This document shows, piece by piece, positions 61,430 through 64,000 of a stretch of DNA of 64,000 bases. Position numbers and translations under genes: made by a program. The stretch lies in NCBI GenBank assembly GCA_965153355.1, contig OZ231127.1:31682001-31746000 (forward strand). The letters are read 5' to 3'. Under the pieces are notes generated by a model. It did not search any database. It was not told where the DNA came from and saw nothing but the letters and a program-made list of their open reading frames with translations. The stretch is from Flaccisagitta enflata (Eukaryota; Chaetognatha; Sagittoidea; Aphragmophora). Numbering within the stretch: the stretch's first letter is position 1; each line of letters opens with the position of its first letter.

Positions 61430-62345
61430 AAAAATGAGCACACATGAAGAATAACATTTTATAGATGAAAAAAGTCAATCCGCATTCTGATCTAATCGCC
61501 AACGTGAAAAGAATTGACTGCTTCGCTTTGCTTGTCACTCTGCATAGCCTCTCTGTACACTACCGCACGTTGACTACTTGACAGAAGATTGCTTAGGTTC
61601 GCGTTACATAAAATGGGTATAGAAACTTGCTGTTGAAGATTTTAGGGGAGAAAATTGTCATACCGAACTGGTTAAATCGAAGAGGAATCTCAGTTCAATT
61701 TTTTTCTAGATTTTTTTTTCATTTTGTGAACGATGAAGATACAAGGAGTTGAAGGTCGCGCAAGGTCTCAATCTTTTATAACTAGCATCTCGAGTGTTTT
61801 TGCCAACTTACATGAAGATACATTAAGGTACGCAATATGACCTTCCCTAATGTACACGCACGCGCGCCTATACTTGTCCATGTACGTGCTTCTAGTGTGG
61901 AGGGGGGCTAACGCGCAAACGCACGCGGTAGAGAAAGAAGGACGCGCGTGCGTGTAAACAGAGAATTGAATAAAGTTATTGTGAAGCCAGTGATGAGCTG
62001 GGGAAAGTTAGGAAGAAGTGGGCGGGATTTGAAAGGAGACGGAAAAAGAAAGAAAACGGATTGCGCCTCCAGATGAGAGGAGGAAAGGAGAGAGAGAGAG
62101 AGAGATGCTGGCAGGCAGGCAAGCTGGATGGCAAGGCAGGAAGACCGAGAGTATGAAGAAAGCCAGATCGCGGGAGACAGGGACAGAAGATGAGACAGAG
62201 AGGCAAATAGCACTAGACCATGGCAAAGCAGTTAGAAGTAAAACGGGCGGACAAAGACATTGAGTCAGAGAAGAGACCGAGACAAGAGGCGGACAGATAG
62301 GCAGAGACTAAGAGGAGACGTAGATAAGGGGGTGGGGCTTTTCTT
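61430..62345. other. Unique-looking stretch, no gene recognised
   Basis: Balanced then purine-rich (62030-62340, GA and GGCAGGCAGGCA patches). Minus-strand frames of 72-101 codons overlap in three frames and are not convincing. Confidence 0.45.
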
Positions 62346-62944
62346 GTACTATCTTGGAAATTAAAATCTTCCGGCACGTTTACATGTATATCTCATCTTA
62401 GAATCAACCAATCATCAAAAAATTGGTGAGATAATTGAAGCCCTTCAAATTTGCAAGAGATCTACGCAAACCGCATCCCTCAAGCTCAATGCGTGTAAAA
62501 GTTATTAAACTTTGATTGAAATACTTCAATTTTGCTTGTGCCATTTCTACATGAATTTTAAATGAGATCTCTTCACTGTTTTTCAAATTTCTTCTAAACG
62601 CATTGAGCTAGACAGATGTGGATTGCGCAGACAGCTTGCAAATTTGAAGGGCTTCATTTTAGTTAATGATTTTTTTTTAATTTGATGTATCTTTTGGTAG
62701 CTATGAGTGTAAATGTAGCGGAAGAAGAGATAAAAAGAAATTGTGAGAAAGATCTGGAGACCTATCATTCCAGAATTACATCTTGAAGCTCTACAAATCA
62801 CTTCCCCAACAAATGGCGGCCCGGATTTGGTCAAAAGAAGGTCAAACTAATTATTTATGGATTTTTCACTGATTTATGATTGTTTTCATGCCAATAAATA
62901 TGTTTTTATTACAGGGCGGAAGATTTTTTTTTCCAAGATAGTAC
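62346..62944. mobile_element. 600-bp MITE with nested inverted repeats
   Basis: Ends GTACTATCTTGGAAA and TTTCCAAGATAGTAC, with AATCTTCCG and CGGAAGATT just inside. A second inverted pair, GAAGCCCTTCAAATTTGCAAG at 62437 and its complement ending near 62657, forms an inner palindrome with ACGCATTGAGCT. The target is TA or GTAC. No transposase. Confidence 0.78.
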
Positions 62945-63826
<882 letters not shown>

Positions 63827-64000
63827 AGGAAGGATGGGACATTGGAAATTCATTCTCGTTTTTTGACGCACAAGTAGAGACGGGGGTCAGAGGTGTAGGG
63901 TAGTTTTAGGCTCATCGATGGACAGACAGAAAGACGGCGTGTAGACAGCCAAGCAGTCCGATAGACAGACGAGCGCGAACACGGGAGAAGACTTTTGTTT

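Overview
Eukaryotic, almost certainly animal, intergenic DNA; the density and length of di-, tri- and tetranucleotide arrays and the wealth of hairpin-ended repeats suggest a marine-invertebrate-like genome, but nothing here fixes the taxon. I find no intact protein-coding gene. Nearly every open frame lies in simple sequence (Arg-Glu, Ser-Leu, Thr-His, poly-Asn, poly-Val and so on) and is not a gene. The one coding relic I can support is a fragment resembling the C-terminal half of an OTU cysteine protease at about 29946-30195 on the minus strand.

The window is dominated by mobile DNA. Three large inverted-repeat (foldback) elements have arms built of tandem repeats. FB-1 (256-3019) has GTTAATTAAC-rich arms and an imperfect 9/10-bp target duplication. 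FB-2 (14889-22115) has 59-bp satellite arms meeting near 18350 and a perfect 9-bp target duplication, TAACTTTAA. FB-3 (22621-53777, 31157 bp, about half the window) has arms of GTTTATAAAC and CCAAATAAAC-type motifs plus (TCC)n, separated by about 26 kb, and a perfect 9-bp target duplication, GGAGTCAAC. Tandem-repeat arms plus a 9-bp duplication is the layout of Foldback elements of the Mutator (MULE) superfamily; no transposase was found.

Small elements are scattered throughout, inside and outside FB-3. Family H (about 25 copies or pieces) begins CAAGGCC and ends in a terminal hairpin followed by ACTA; its core is (GACC)n/(GACG)n or TGACTTAAAA-type repeats. The hairpin stem differs between copies with compensatory changes, and a matching motif near the left end changes with it. 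Family G begins GGGCAGCGGCCCC and ends GGTACCGCTGACC, then a small hairpin and ACTA; it also has subtypes whose two ends match. Two filled/empty comparisons show family H landing in A/T runs with a net gain of two A/T bases. This resembles the short, microsatellite-cored, non-autonomous Helentron (HINE/DINE-like) class, although the exact fit is unproven. Other pieces are TA-flanked MITEs (5776-5940, 37129-37637, 45076-45631), larger palindromes (50669-51520, 62346-62944), a 3-kb direct segmental duplication (32019-35150 and 36152-39252) and a 79-bp minisatellite (39300-41115).

Layout: 1-3019 FB-1; 3020-14879 mixed flank with small elements and microsatellites; 14880-22124 FB-2; 22125-22611 short unique spacer; 22612-53786 FB-3 with its nested cargo; 53787-64000 microsatellite-rich flank with one family H copy and one 600-bp MITE. 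No genes cooperate here; the organisation reflects nested transposition, arm homogenisation and expansion of simple repeats around element ends.
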